A stretch of DNA of 23,454 nt from RGEC01 sp044371405 (GCA_044371405.1 JBILTS010000022.1:1-23454), one strand, 5' to 3'. Numbered from the stretch's first letter, positions 15,547 to 23,198 are shown. Notes: generated by a model from the sequence alone, not told the origin. Numbers and translations are program-made.

Positions 15547-16143
15547 ATGAAAATGTCTGTTTTTCATACCATTACCCTCATCCTGGCCATCCTTGTTTTA
15601 CAGGGCTGCAAAAAGGAATTGTCTACCGAAAGCGGACAACCCCTGCAAAGCAGCGAGTGGCTGAAACCCGGCGAGAATGCACCTGAATGGCAAAACAAAA
15701 ATGTTGATGGTATCGGACCTGCACAGGTTCTGGAAATTGCAGATCCCGCCATTACCCAGGATTTAATAAATTCTTCGGTGGTGCTTGTTTATGGCAACCT
15801 GGGCGGATACCCGGCACAAATCCGACAGCCAGGCAAAATAGAACTGATGCGCCTGCTGGTATCCTACATGCGCGGAAACAATCCCCGCACCGATGTATGG
15901 AGCGGCATGCCCATACCCGGTAAAATGCTCATTCTGCTTACCAACCCAGATAACGAATACGACCCCTACGGCAATGCCAAAGGCCATGAATTTCGCTACT
16001 TCTTTGTTCCCAAATACAACCCCGATGCTGTTGGTAAAAAGCCCGCAGAAGGATCTTCCAACCTACTCGCCAAATACACCGAGGCCGATCTCAGAAACAT
16101 GAGCTATGAGCAATTTATAGCTGCAGCCGGTTTGAAAAAATAG
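15547..16143 (+). CDS. Lipoprotein of unknown function
   Basis: A 198-residue lipoprotein. The ATG at 15547 opens a clean lipoprotein signal, MKMSVFHTITLILAILVLQGC (lipobox LQGC, Cys21). The longer in-frame form from 15493 would place a second hydrophobic stretch in front and is unlikely. I recognise no enzyme motif. The segment QDLINSSVVLVYGNLGGYP through RYFFVPKY resembles the repeated beta-rich architecture of Bacteroidota surface proteins but is not diagnostic. The C-terminus (TEADLRNMSYEQFIAAAGLKK) is helical. mtgA starts 17 bases after its stop, so co-transcription is possible, though a putative -7 element lies between them. Confidence 0.75.
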   Translation: MKMSVFHTITLILAILVLQGCKKELSTESGQPLQSSEWLKPGENAPEWQNKNVDGIGPAQVLEIADPAITQDLINSSVVLVYGNLGGYPAQIRQPGKIELMRLLVSYMRGNNPRTDVWSGMPIPGKMLILLTNPDNEYDPYGNAKGHEFRYFFVPKYNPDAVGKKPAEGSSNLLAKYTEADLRNMSYEQFIAAAGLKK

Positions 16144-16144
16144 G

Positions 16145-16152
16145 TATCTTCG
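16145..16152 (+). promoter_or_regulatory. Putative -7 element before mtgA
   Basis: TATCTTCG matches TAnnTTTG at seven of eight positions and ends eight bases before the ATG at 16161. Confidence 0.25.
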
Positions 16153-16160
16153 AACCCGAA

Positions 16161-16829
16161 ATGGGGGTTTTGGCCTTAATACGCAAATGGTTATTCCGCA
16201 TCCTGCTGGGTTTCTTCATAATCAGCATACTTTGGGTTCTGGTACTGAAATGGATTAATCCGGGCACTACCCTGCTCATGAAATCCCGCTCTGCAGAAAG
16301 CACCATCAAAAAAGAATGGGTTTCGCTGGAAAACATCTCCCAAAACATGCAGCTGGCTGTCATTTGCGGTGAGGATCAACACTACTGTCAGCATTGGGGA
16401 TTTGATGTTAAAGCCATTAAAGAAGCCGCAGAACACAACCTAAAAGGAGGCAAAAAACGAGGTGCCAGTACCATCAGCCAGCAAACTGCCAAAAATGTTT
16501 TTTTATGGGAAGGCCGCAGCTGGATACGAAAAGGCCTGGAAGTTTGGTTCACAGCCCTCATTGAGTTGATTTGGGGCAAAGAACGCATCATGGAGGTGTA
16601 TCTGAATGTAATTGAAACCGGAGAAGGCCTCTTTGGAGTGGAAGCCGCTGCCCAAACCTATTACGGAAAAAGCGCATCCCAACTCAAAAAATACGAGGCC
16701 GCCCACATTGCCGGCTTACTGCCATGTCCTAGAACCTGCGGGCTATACAGCCGTTTCACTGCTCGCAGGGCTCAAATTATATACTACGCCATGACCCGTT
16801 ATGGTATTCAGCTGGAGTATCTGAAGTAA
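16161..16829 (+). CDS. mtgA: Monofunctional peptidoglycan glycosyltransferase
   Basis: Polymerises lipid II into glycan strands at the outer face of the inner membrane, without a transpeptidase domain. The protein has 222 residues, the normal MtgA size. One transmembrane helix (~10-32) is followed by the GT51 domain. Motif 1 is GEDQHY (catalytic Glu71), motif 2 RGASTISQQTAKN (100-112), motif 3 WIRKGLEVW (121-129), and motif 4 YLNVIETGEGLFGVEAAA (147-164), followed by YYGKSASQL. All the main GT51 motifs are intact. The neighbours (a lipoprotein before, efp 49 bases after) do not indicate a specific envelope cluster. Confidence 0.95.
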   Translation: MGVLALIRKWLFRILLGFFIISILWVLVLKWINPGTTLLMKSRSAESTIKKEWVSLENISQNMQLAVICGEDQHYCQHWGFDVKAIKEAAEHNLKGGKKRGASTISQQTAKNVFLWEGRSWIRKGLEVWFTALIELIWGKERIMEVYLNVIETGEGLFGVEAAAQTYYGKSASQLKKYEAAHIAGLLPCPRTCGLYSRFTARRAQIIYYAMTRYGIQLEYLK

Positions 16830-16857
16830 AGAATGTGCCCCTGTGGCCGTTTTGTGT

Positions 16858-16865
16858 TAAATTTG
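16858..16865 (+). promoter_or_regulatory. Putative -7 element upstream of efp
   Basis: TAAATTTG is an exact match to TAnnTTTG, 13 bases before the efp ATG at 16879. No clear -33 element is seen. Confidence 0.45.
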
Positions 16866-16878
16866 CATCAATAAACTT

Positions 16879-17442
16879 ATGGCAACAACCCAGGACGTAT
16901 CCAACGGCATGTTCATCCGCTACAACGGAGAACTCTGCCAGATCATTGAATGGCAACACCGCACACCCGGAAACCTCCGTGCTTTTTATCAGGCCCGTAT
17001 GCGCCGAGTAAAGGATGGTAAACACGCCGAAAACCGTTTCCGCAGTGGCGAAGAAGTTATCATCGTGCGCGTAGAAACCCACGAGCTCCAGTTCCTGTAC
17101 GAAGAAGGCGACAGCTTTATTTGCATGAACAATGAAACTTACGATCAGGTTCCCATCCCAAAATTCATGTTTGGCGACGGTGCCAAATTCATGAAAGAAG
17201 GCGATGAAGTACTGGTTTCTTTCGAAGGAGAACTCCCCATTGGTGCTTCTGCTCCCTCGCATGTGGTACTCGAAATCACCTACAGCGAGCCCGGTGTGCG
17301 CGGCGATACGGCCACCAACACCCTGAAACCCGCTACCGTGGAAACCGGCGCTACCGTTATGGTTCCACTGTTTGTGGAAACCGGTGAAAAAATCAAAATT
17401 GATACCCGCACCGGTGAATATGTAGAACGCGTAAAAGGGTAA
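16879..17442 (+). CDS. efp: Elongation factor P with an asparagine loop tip
   Basis: Translation factor that rescues ribosomes stalled at polyproline, 187 residues in three beta-barrel domains: KOW-like ~1-63, OB ~65-127 and C-terminal OB ~130-187. The C-terminal signature (GDTATNTLKPATVETGATVMVPLFV ... IDTRTGEYVERVK) is textbook. In E. coli the tip of domain 1 is PGK with Lys34 beta-lysylated. Here the tip reads TPGNLRAF, with Asn32 in that position and Arg34 two residues on. So neither the lysine (EpmAB) nor the canonical arginine (EarP) target is at the tip. The speB-like gene starts two bases after the stop, indicating co-transcription. Confidence 0.96.
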   Translation: MATTQDVSNGMFIRYNGELCQIIEWQHRTPGNLRAFYQARMRRVKDGKHAENRFRSGEEVIIVRVETHELQFLYEEGDSFICMNNETYDQVPIPKFMFGDGAKFMKEGDEVLVSFEGELPIGASAPSHVVLEITYSEPGVRGDTATNTLKPATVETGATVMVPLFVETGEKIKIDTRTGEYVERVKG

Positions 17443-17444
17443 TC

Positions 17445-18353
17445 TTGAACCAGCTTCCCGTTTCCGTTCTTCCCGCTGAAGAGGGCTTTCTGGCCCTGCC
17501 CGAAGCACACCTGGCTTCTTTTGAAAACGCCCGCGTGGTCATTCAGCAAATTCCCTACGAGCACACCAGCTCCTACATTGCAGGCAGCGACAAAGGTCCG
17601 GAAGCCATTGTAAGCGCCAGCCACTTTGTGGAGTTTTATGATGAAGAACTCGATTCAGAAACATACCGGTATGTAGGTATTGCCACACTTGCACCCACCG
17701 ATTTCACCAACACCGTGGATGCCGCCGCTGTAGAAAAAATCAGGGCACAGACATCTGCGCTGCTTAATGAGGGCAAATTTGTTGTATCACTGGGGGCAGA
17801 ACACACCGTTTCACTTGGATTTGTGCAGGCACATTTGGAAAAATACCCCAACCTGAGTGTGCTGCAAATTGATGCCCACAGCGATTTGCGGGCCGAATAC
17901 AACGGCAATCCATACTCCCATGCCAGTGTGATGGCCCGTGTGCACGACCTGGGTGTTCCCTTGGTACAGTTGGGCATCCGCGCGCAGTGCAAAGAAGAGG
18001 CCGATTTAAGAAAATCATCTTCCAACATCCATACCTGGTATGCTCACCAACTGTGGAACGACGATGCCTGGATTGACGCCTGTATAGACAAACTAAGCGA
18101 TGAAGTGTACCTGACCATTGATGCAGATGGATTTGATCCGTCGGTTTGTCCGGCTGTGGGTACCGCCGAGCCGGGCGGCCTTAGCTGGATGCAGGGCTGC
18201 AAACTTTTTCGCCGGCTGGCAGAACGCAAAAAAGTGGTGGGCTTCGATATCGTGGAAATTGCCCCACGAGAAACAGACATCATCACCGAATTCAGCATGG
18301 CCAAGCTCTGTTATAAAATTATCGGATATTTGAATCTGCACAACCGCATTTAA
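17445..18353 (+). CDS. speB: Agmatinase-family ureohydrolase
   Basis: Arginase/agmatinase family enzyme of 302 residues; agmatinase hydrolyses agmatine to putrescine and urea with a binuclear manganese site. The metal ligands are all present: His120 (GAEHT, usually GGDHS), Asp143, His145 and Asp147 (DAHSD), and Asp226 and Asp228 (DADGFDP). Further family features are SHASVMARVHDLG and GTAEPGG, close to the agmatinase substrate loop and unlike arginase. It starts with TTG two bases after the efp stop, there being no ATG nearby, and reinitiation from efp is likely. No arginine decarboxylase is in the window, so agmatine as substrate is inferred from motifs; a related guanidino substrate is possible. 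The cysteine desulfurase follows after two bases. Confidence 0.85.
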   Translation: MNQLPVSVLPAEEGFLALPEAHLASFENARVVIQQIPYEHTSSYIAGSDKGPEAIVSASHFVEFYDEELDSETYRYVGIATLAPTDFTNTVDAAAVEKIRAQTSALLNEGKFVVSLGAEHTVSLGFVQAHLEKYPNLSVLQIDAHSDLRAEYNGNPYSHASVMARVHDLGVPLVQLGIRAQCKEEADLRKSSSNIHTWYAHQLWNDDAWIDACIDKLSDEVYLTIDADGFDPSVCPAVGTAEPGGLSWMQGCKLFRRLAERKKVVGFDIVEIAPRETDIITEFSMAKLCYKIIGYLNLHNRI

Positions 18354-18355
18354 CC

Positions 18356-19501
18356 ATGCAAAACAGAATCTACCTCGACAACGCCGCCACCACCCCACTC
18401 GACCCCGAAGTGCTGGATGCCATGATCCCGGTGATGCGCGATTTATATGGAAACCCCAGCAGCACACACGGCCATGGCCGCAAGGTGAAAGCCCTGATGG
18501 AAGAGGCCCGTGGCAGCATCGCCAAACTGCTGAACTGCCAGCCCTCCGAAATTTTTTTTACCAGCGGTGGCACTGAGGCCGACAACTTGGCCCTGCGTAG
18601 CGCCGTGATGCACAAAGGCATTAAAAACATCATCACGTCGCCCATTGAGCACCACGCCGTGCTGCACACCGCCGAAGAACTGCACAAGGCGGGACTGGCC
18701 GAAATGCACCTTGTGCGCTTGAAAGACAACGGGCACGTGGATATGGAGCATTTGCAGGAACTGCTGAACACATTGCCCAACTGCATGGTGAGTTTAATGC
18801 ATGCAAACAATGAAATAGGAAACCTGCTGGACATTGAAACCGTGGGCAACATGGCCCATCAGGCAGGAGCATTGTTTCATTGCGATACTGTGCAAACCAT
18901 GGGCCACTATAATTTTGATTTGAGCCGGGGCCACATTGATTATCTGGCAGCGGCAGCCCACAAATTCAACGGACCCAAAGGCGTGGGATTCATTTACATG
19001 AACAAAGCCCACAGATTGCCCCCACAAATAACCGGCGGGGCGCAGGAACGCGAAGTGCGCGGCGGCACCGAGAATGTATATGGTATTATCGGCATGGCAA
19101 AAGCCCTGGAAATATGCTACCGCGATATGGAAAAGAAGCGCAGCCACATTGAGCATTTGAAAAAATGCATGATGGAGCTGCTCGAAAATGAAATTCCCGG
19201 TGTTGCCTTCAATGGTGATTGCAAAGGGAATTGCCTTTACACCTTATTGAGCGTATCATTCCCGTCCAGTGAGGCCGGCAACATGCTGCTCTTCAACCTC
19301 GATATTTCCGGAATTTCTGCATCAGGTGGCAGCGCCTGCAGCAGTGGCAGCAATAAAGGCAGTCATGTGATCAGTGCCATCAATCCTGGCACCGATAGAA
19401 CCACCGTGCGTTTCAGTTTTGGCAAATTCAACACGGAAGAAGAAATCCGTGCCACGGTAGAAAAACTAAAAACCTGGTATCCGGCAGCTGTGCAGGCCTG
19501 A
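18356..19501 (+). CDS. Cysteine desulfurase, NifS/IscS family
   Basis: PLP-dependent enzyme of 381 residues that takes sulfur from cysteine (giving alanine) for iron-sulfur clusters or thionucleosides. Motifs in order: YLDNAATTPLD (6-16), the TSGGTEADNLA cofactor segment (69-79), EHH at 98-100 stacking on PLP, the NNEIG block (151-155), HCDTVQ (175-180), PLP-lysine Lys203 in AAAHKFNGPKG, RGGTEN (235-240), and mobile-loop Cys328 in SGGSACSSGS. That loop form is the IscS/NifS group rather than the SufS group. No iscU or iscR is adjacent. The stop overlaps the next start by one base (TGATG, 19499-19503), so it is co-translated with the downstream lipoprotein. Confidence 0.94.
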   Translation: MQNRIYLDNAATTPLDPEVLDAMIPVMRDLYGNPSSTHGHGRKVKALMEEARGSIAKLLNCQPSEIFFTSGGTEADNLALRSAVMHKGIKNIITSPIEHHAVLHTAEELHKAGLAEMHLVRLKDNGHVDMEHLQELLNTLPNCMVSLMHANNEIGNLLDIETVGNMAHQAGALFHCDTVQTMGHYNFDLSRGHIDYLAAAAHKFNGPKGVGFIYMNKAHRLPPQITGGAQEREVRGGTENVYGIIGMAKALEICYRDMEKKRSHIEHLKKCMMELLENEIPGVAFNGDCKGNCLYTLLSVSFPSSEAGNMLLFNLDISGISASGGSACSSGSNKGSHVISAINPGTDRTTVRFSFGKFNTEEEIRATVEKLKTWYPAAVQA

Positions 19502-19872
19502 TGAGAACCCAACGCATTTTTATCATTCTTATTGCTTTGCTAACCAGCCATTGTGCCTACGTGCTCACAGGCACAAAACAGCGCATGCGCATTGTGACAA
19601 GGGAGCCCGGAGCGGAAGTATGGCATAACAACCAACTACTGGACACTACCCCATGTATTGTCAGAATTCAGCGCAGCTATGAAGATCAGCAACCCATCAT
19701 GCTAAAAAAACCGGGGTATGAAACCCAATCCATACCGCTGAAAAGAAAATTTAACGAGCTGGCGGCCCTGAACTTCATACTGCCTGTGAACTGGTTTGTA
19801 GACGGAATCACCTCATCCATCATCAGGTATGGCGCCATCGATACGGTTGCCATGAAACGGATTTCGGAGTAA
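19501..19872 (+). CDS. Small lipoprotein with PEGA-like domain
   Basis: A 123-residue protein with a signal MRTQRIFIILIALLTSHC (lipobox LTSHC, Cys18), suggesting outer-membrane or periplasmic anchoring. Residues ~30-75 resemble a PEGA beta-sandwich (IVTREPGAEVWHNNQLL ... TPCIVRIQR ... LKKPGYETQSIPL), a surface-associated fold. The tail (NFILPVNWFVDGITSSIIRYG) is hydrophobic, with a helix that could pack on a membrane. I recognise no enzyme motif. It overlaps the cysteine desulfurase by one base, but a functional link is not obvious; they may simply share a transcript. Confidence 0.7.
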   Translation: MRTQRIFIILIALLTSHCAYVLTGTKQRMRIVTREPGAEVWHNNQLLDTTPCIVRIQRSYEDQQPIMLKKPGYETQSIPLKRKFNELAALNFILPVNWFVDGITSSIIRYGAIDTVAMKRISE

Positions 19873-19885
19873 CGCCGTGTTTATG

Positions 19886-19893
19886 TAATTTTG
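19886..19893 (+). promoter_or_regulatory. Putative -7 element before the PTPS/QueD-family gene
   Basis: TAATTTTG is an exact match to TAnnTTTG, with seven bases before the ATG at 19901. A very short leader would result. Confidence 0.4.
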
Positions 19894-19900
19894 TAGCGAA

Positions 19901-20317
19901 ATGCCCGTTTTACACCTCACCCGCAAAGAACATTTCAACGCAGCACACCGCTTGTGGAACCCCAACTGGAGTGATGAAAAGAACTATGAAGAGTTTGGAA
20001 TCTGCGCCAATCCGCATTTTCATGGGCATAATTTCGATTTGTATGTAACCGTCAAAGGTTCGCCTTCGGCGGATACGGGATGTATCATCAACCTAAAGGA
20101 ACTCAAGGAAATCATCCGCAAGGAAATCACTGACGAGCTGGATCACAAAAACCTGAACATGGATGTGCCCTGGCTTTCACATTGCATTCCCAGCATAGAA
20201 AACATGGCGGTGGAAATTTGGAAACGGTTAAGCGCTGCGCTTCCCGGTGGTGCAGTTTTGAGCAAGATTACCCTGTGGGAAACCCAGAATAATTTTGTGG
20301 AGTATTACGGGGAGTAA
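19901..20317 (+). CDS. 6-pyruvoyltetrahydropterin synthase / QueD family enzyme
   Basis: Zinc enzyme of 138 residues acting on dihydroneopterin triphosphate. The zinc ligands are His16 (NAAHRL), His41 and His43 (HGHNF). The catalytic cysteine is Cys35 in FGICANPHFHGH, spaced as in the PTPS/QueD group; ELDHKNLN (79-86) and PSIENMAVEIW (97-107) fit too, as does the late Glu127 in the ETQNN segment. Two roles are possible: QueD (6-carboxytetrahydropterin for queuosine) or PTPS (tetrahydrobiopterin-type cofactor). The long FGICANPHFHGHNF arm resembles the PTPS/PTPS-III style found in many Bacteroidota. No queC, queE or folE is adjacent to decide. It appears to have its own promoter. Confidence 0.85.
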   Translation: MPVLHLTRKEHFNAAHRLWNPNWSDEKNYEEFGICANPHFHGHNFDLYVTVKGSPSADTGCIINLKELKEIIRKEITDELDHKNLNMDVPWLSHCIPSIENMAVEIWKRLSAALPGGAVLSKITLWETQNNFVEYYGE

Positions 20318-20456
20318 AAGCACCCGGAATCTAAAAATTACCCCAAAAGGGGCCTGACACATTTTTTTACAACGTTATACCCGTTCGGTGCTTTGATTAT
20401 TGAAATGTTGTGTTCTGTATTAACTAATTGATTTTACATTGTAGGTAATTTCATGA

Positions 20457-20573
20457 AAATATAAACTAATACTCCTTATTGATTGGCATGATATTGAAAG
20501 TTATTTAGATACGGCAGATGATATTCTTTCGCACAAGGAAGGATATCCTGTAAATGTTAGAAACAGATGAAAA
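20457..20573 (+). other. Short open frame overlapping the start of the HTH gene (possible gene remnant)
   Basis: An open frame after the stop at 20454-20456 encodes a protein-like string (ILLIDWHDIESYLDTADDILS ... EGYPVNVRNR) and ends with TGA at 20571-20573, overlapping the HTH start by 20 bases. No ATG, GTG or TTG begins it in frame. It could be the end of a decayed gene or a frameshifted small gene. A chance frame in AT-rich DNA cannot be ruled out. The rest of the 236-base gap (20318-20553) shows only a weak CCCC-AAAA-GGGG hairpin (20341-20352). Confidence 0.3.
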
Positions 20574-20802
20574 GATTTTTTTAAAGAAAATTGGCGAAAA
20601 ACTTAGATATTATAGAAAAAAAGCTGGATACACGAATTATGAGTATTTCGCCTATGACAACAACATTTCAAGACCCCAGTATGGAAAATATGAGGCAGGA
20701 GCAAACATTCAGATGAACACCCTCTATAAAATATTAAGAGCTCTGAATGTGACACCGGAAGAATTTTTTAAAGGATTTGACTCCTACCCTAAAAATAAAT
20801 AA
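20554..20802 (+). CDS. Small XRE-family helix-turn-helix protein
   Basis: Predicted DNA-binding regulator of 82 residues, nearly all one Cro/C1-type HTH domain. Helices 1-5 span about residues 6-72: KKIGEKLRYYRKKAGYTNYEYFAYDNNISRPQYGKYEAG follows the usual 'lr..R...g.sq..la...gis...is.yE.G' pattern, and ALNVTPEEFFKGF closes the domain. There is no sensor or second domain. It is AT-rich. It ends directly against the convergent carboxypeptidase gene, the two stop codons (20800-20802 and 20803-20805) touching. The target is unknown. It could be an orphan antitoxin or element regulator, but no toxin gene is visible next to it. Confidence 0.85.
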   Translation: MLETDEKIFLKKIGEKLRYYRKKAGYTNYEYFAYDNNISRPQYGKYEAGANIQMNTLYKILRALNVTPEEFFKGFDSYPKNK

Positions 20803-22554
20803 TCAATCTATTCTATACACCGGGTAGCGGTTGTAGGTGGGTTCGTAATACGGCGAATTTCTATATATAAACATCCACTGTGCCCAGGAATCTTCTGCAA
20901 ATACTTTATCCGCTGCCTTTTTATCCAAAAACCGCTTCTTTAAACCGGGATTTGCTGCCAGTATCTCCACAGCTTTATCATCCCAAACATAATCACTAAA
21001 CCCTTCTTTTTGCTGTAGAACAGCATCAAAGAAATTCCAGGCAAAATAGCTGTCGGGGGCGCGGGGTTCCAGTGTTGCCGCCAATAACTGATAATTCGCC
21101 TGCGTAACAGGAATGAACCAGTCGCCCTTCCTGATTTTTACCGGAATCAGTGTATCGGTGGTTTTTATGTTGTAGTGCAAATAATGCCCTTCATAGGGAT
21201 TTTTTACCGTTTCATATCCGTTAACAAAACTCACCCGCATGGCAATGGTAGTATCTTGCCCCACCTGCTTCATTTCTATGCGATTCATTTTCAGCCGATC
21301 ATATACTTCACCCCAAGCCCAGGGTAGTACATAAAAACGCGGCATCACCACACTGTCTTTGGGTTTGAAATAGCGATAATACCGAATGGGCCGGCTCCAT
21401 CGCTTGGTTGTGTCGTAATACAGACGGGGCTTTTCTGTTACCTTACTGTTTTTATAACCAAAAGCAAACCCATTAAATATGATTGTATCCCAACGTGAAA
21501 CATCCATTTCATGCGATAGATATTCCACCTGACGGCCCTGCAATTTTCTCGTTTGGGCCCGCTTTAGGTATTCGCGCACATTCAACACCACATTGGATTC
21601 GTTGGTAACGCCCCGCACAAATACACGCATGAACGCAAGCGTAGCCTCCACCCTTTTGGGAAATGGTTTCAGCATGTGGGTTTCTACCGTGTAGCCAATA
21701 CAATGGTGCAGGGCAGCATAACCGGTGGCGTAGCGGCCCGTTTCCCAAAATGCATGAATACCGCTATCCGGAACCGTTTTCATGGTTTCCACATAAGGCG
21801 CAATGGGCCAGCCGGCTTTTTCCAATTCTGGCTTCAGGTAAGTTTCTACACGTTGCAAGAGCGGCCGCAACTGAGGCAACAGCTTTTCCGGTCGGGTATG
21901 AAAATAGGTGAGCGTGTATTGATAATCAGCCCCATTGCTGGTATGATTGTCTATGAAAAAATCAAACTTTTGCGCGGCAAAGTACTGGATAAAAGCGCGG
22001 GCATTTCGGCTGTCTGCTTTGATGAAATCGCGATTCAGATCCAAGTTGCGGGCATTGCCCCTGAATCCCTGATTCTCAGGGCCATCCTGGTTGGCACGGG
22101 TGCAGCAGGACTGGGTTTGAGATCCATCTACGTTGTATTGGCAAATGATATGCAGGTCTAATTTATCCAAAATGGCTTCATTGTCCTTTTCGGTTAATAG
22201 CTCCCTCACCAGCAGCATGCTGGCATCGGTTCCCTCCGGCTCGCCGGGGTGAATATTGTTGTTAATGAGGAGTTTTACCTTGGCGGATCCGCCAGTGCTG
22301 TTGATTCTGAATACATAAATTGGACTGCCGCCATCTGATAAACCAATGGAATCCATGCGGCAAACATTCGGAAATATTTTCTGAATGCTGCGGTACCATT
22401 CCACGCACTGGGTGTAGGTGGCGGTGCGCTTTCCGCCCGATCCTTCATAAGGAGTAACGAGCTCATTTAGGTCGATACCCGATTTTTTTTGCTGACCAAA
22501 GACTTGACCGCTAAAGCAAAAAACCCAAAGAACCCAAAGTATTGTTGGCCTCAT
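20803..22554 (-). CDS. Secreted M14-family zinc carboxypeptidase
   Basis: A 583-residue exported metallopeptidase. The signal peptide covers ~1-21 (VFGQQ). Residues ~35-310 are the M14 catalytic domain, with zinc ligands His102 and Glu105 (HPGEPEG) and His204 (DNHTSNG), LDLNRDFIK (171-179) carrying substrate-binding Asn-Arg, and catalytic Glu291 (YTVETHM). The remaining ~270 residues are a beta-rich C-terminal extension with no motif I recognise. No type IX sorting domain is present, so the protein probably stays in the periplasm. It follows the DUF4293 gene by one base and is presumably co-transcribed. The fold is secure; whether it takes C-terminal residues from peptides or from peptidoglycan is unknown. 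Confidence 0.9.
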   Translation of the reverse strand: MRPTILWVLWVFCFSGQVFGQQKKSGIDLNELVTPYEGSGGKRTATYTQCVEWYRSIQKIFPNVCRMDSIGLSDGGSPIYVFRINSTGGSAKVKLLINNNIHPGEPEGTDASMLLVRELLTEKDNEAILDKLDLHIICQYNVDGSQTQSCCTRANQDGPENQGFRGNARNLDLNRDFIKADSRNARAFIQYFAAQKFDFFIDNHTSNGADYQYTLTYFHTRPEKLLPQLRPLLQRVETYLKPELEKAGWPIAPYVETMKTVPDSGIHAFWETGRYATGYAALHHCIGYTVETHMLKPFPKRVEATLAFMRVFVRGVTNESNVVLNVREYLKRAQTRKLQGRQVEYLSHEMDVSRWDTIIFNGFAFGYKNSKVTEKPRLYYDTTKRWSRPIRYYRYFKPKDSVVMPRFYVLPWAWGEVYDRLKMNRIEMKQVGQDTTIAMRVSFVNGYETVKNPYEGHYLHYNIKTTDTLIPVKIRKGDWFIPVTQANYQLLAATLEPRAPDSYFAWNFFDAVLQQKEGFSDYVWDDKAVEILAANPGLKKRFLDKKAADKVFAEDSWAQWMFIYRNSPYYEPTYNRYPVYRID

Positions 22555-22555
22555 A

Positions 22556-23035
22556 TTATCGAATACGGTCCATGCTTCTCAGCAGTTTTTCATCCCGGCG
22601 AATGGCAGCCCAAGCCAGTGCCGAAAGCACCATGCAGGCCACCGGCCAAATACCATGAATACTGGGATAGGATGAAATTTCAGGGGCATCTTCTGCCATC
22701 TTCAGATAATCCAGAATCAATGATCCCAGCAGTATTGCAGATAGCAAGGAAACATAAAGGCATATTTTTTTCTGAAGCTCTGTTTTTTTAAATAGAAATA
22801 TGGCATAAAGAGATCCCAGCCCAATGGAGACTATGAGCAGAATATTTAACTTGTCGAATGGCATACTACCCGAATCAGATTCATTGAAATAATGCTTGGT
22901 AACAAAATGTAACTCTGCGCTAATTTTCTCAGCTTTGGTGTATTTAAATTTAGCAAAATTCGGATTCAGGAACAGCATCAGGGCTGCAAACAGAAAAACC
23001 AGCAGCAAATACAGGGATTGAATACGTTGTATCAT
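22556..23035 (-). CDS. DUF4293 family membrane protein
   Basis: A 159-residue inner-membrane protein with four predicted transmembrane segments (roughly 6-24, 62-82, 90-110 and 125-145) and an extracytoplasmic loop after the first (NPNFAKFKYTKAEKISAEL...). The MIQRIQSLYLLLVFL opening is the hallmark start of DUF4293, which is why I start at 23035 and not at the in-frame ATG at 23065. The function of the family is not known to me. The gene precedes the M14 peptidase with one intervening base. A putative -7 element (TATATTCG, minus strand 23040-23047) lies four bases before the start. Confidence 0.8.
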   Translation of the reverse strand: MIQRIQSLYLLLVFLFAALMLFLNPNFAKFKYTKAEKISAELHFVTKHYFNESDSGSMPFDKLNILLIVSIGLGSLYAIFLFKKTELQKKICLYVSLLSAILLGSLILDYLKMAEDAPEISSYPSIHGIWPVACMVLSALAWAAIRRDEKLLRSMDRIR

Positions 23036-23039
23036 GTTG

Positions 23040-23047
23040 CGAATATA
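23040..23047 (-). promoter_or_regulatory. Putative -7 element before the DUF4293 operon
   Basis: The minus strand reads TATATTCG, seven of eight to TAnnTTTG, with only CAAC before the ATG at 23035. It agrees with the preferred DUF4293 start and with a near-leaderless mRNA. Confidence 0.3.
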
Positions 23048-23198
23048 ATCAGGGGATATATTCATAAACGATAATTTTCGGCATGTTAAGACAACATTTT
23101 ATTTGGTATTTGCGTCTATTTGGAGCAGTTTTGTTTATCAATCAAAGAGATAATGTAAAAGTGTATCTCATAAATCATGTTTGAATAAGCAATTCATG

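Noticed and set aside
16777..17508. 243-residue open frame on the minus strand across efp
   Set aside because: It is antisense to efp, whose domains are unmistakable; its protein has a low-complexity Phe/His-rich composition and no known motif.
20341..20352. CCCC-AAAA-GGGG hairpin after the PTPS-family gene as a terminator
   Set aside because: The stem is only four pairs, and the T-run begins ten bases later, so it is too weak to call.
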